Shown here in pieces: positions 5,210 through 5,216 of a stretch of 5,216 nt of DNA. The stretch comes from DATAFF01 sp036265615 (lineage in GTDB: Bacteria > Pseudomonadota > Alphaproteobacteria > Rhizobiales > Aestuariivirgaceae), in the NCBI GenBank assembly GCA_036265615.1, contig DATAOT010000036.1, positions 1 to 5,216 on the forward strand, written 5' to 3'. The notes under the pieces are model-generated. The model had not been told where the DNA came from. It searched no databases and saw only the letters and a program-made list of their open reading frames with translations. How positions within the stretch are numbered: position 1 is the stretch's first letter; each line of letters opens with the position of its first letter. Position numbers and translations under genes: made by a program.

Positions 5210-5216
5210 CCGCCTC

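Overview
The window reads as an ordinary chromosomal segment of a GC-rich alphaproteobacterium, most likely a member of the Hyphomicrobiales (Rhizobiales). The grounds are the G/C-dominated third codon positions, an SMC protein with a compact hinge, and a split ATP synthase: an Fo operon in the order I, a, c, b', b with no F1 genes after it. The paired b'/b subunits and the separate Fo operon are typical of alphaproteobacteria. No gene looks recently transferred, and all are on the + strand.

Layout. Bases 1-2084 hold the 3' part of smc: hinge, returning coiled coil and C-terminal ATPase half-head. The N-terminal Walker A half lies upstream of the window. A 209-base spacer follows. It carries a 70-base element of ten 7-mers in a single register that folds back on itself (2091-2160), then a good sigma-70-type promoter (about 2169-2199) and a leader of roughly 90 bases. 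Bases 2294-4770 are the Fo operon: atpI, atpB (a), atpE (c), b' and atpF (b), with gaps of 5, 19 and 6 bases and finally a 1-base overlap. After 34 bases containing a small hairpin pair, bases 4805-5209 encode a short dihydrofolate-reductase-fold protein (134 aa). The last 7 bases hold nothing recognisable.

How it works together. Subunits a and c form the proton path (Arg175 of a, Glu58 of c). The b' and b subunits form the heterodimeric peripheral stalk that would hold F1, which is encoded elsewhere. AtpI is the usual assembly-associated small membrane protein. Translation signals differ along the operon: atpE, needed in many copies, has by far the best Shine-Dalgarno sequence; b' has almost none; b is coupled to b' by a TGATG overlap. 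SMC is a chromosome-organisation protein and appears to be only a neighbour.

I do not see an undescribed multi-gene system here. The points most worth a second look are the 7-mer palindromic element, the shortened DHFR-like gene at the end of the Fo operon, the four-codon reading frame that contains the atpE ribosome-binding site, and the reduced SMC hinge.
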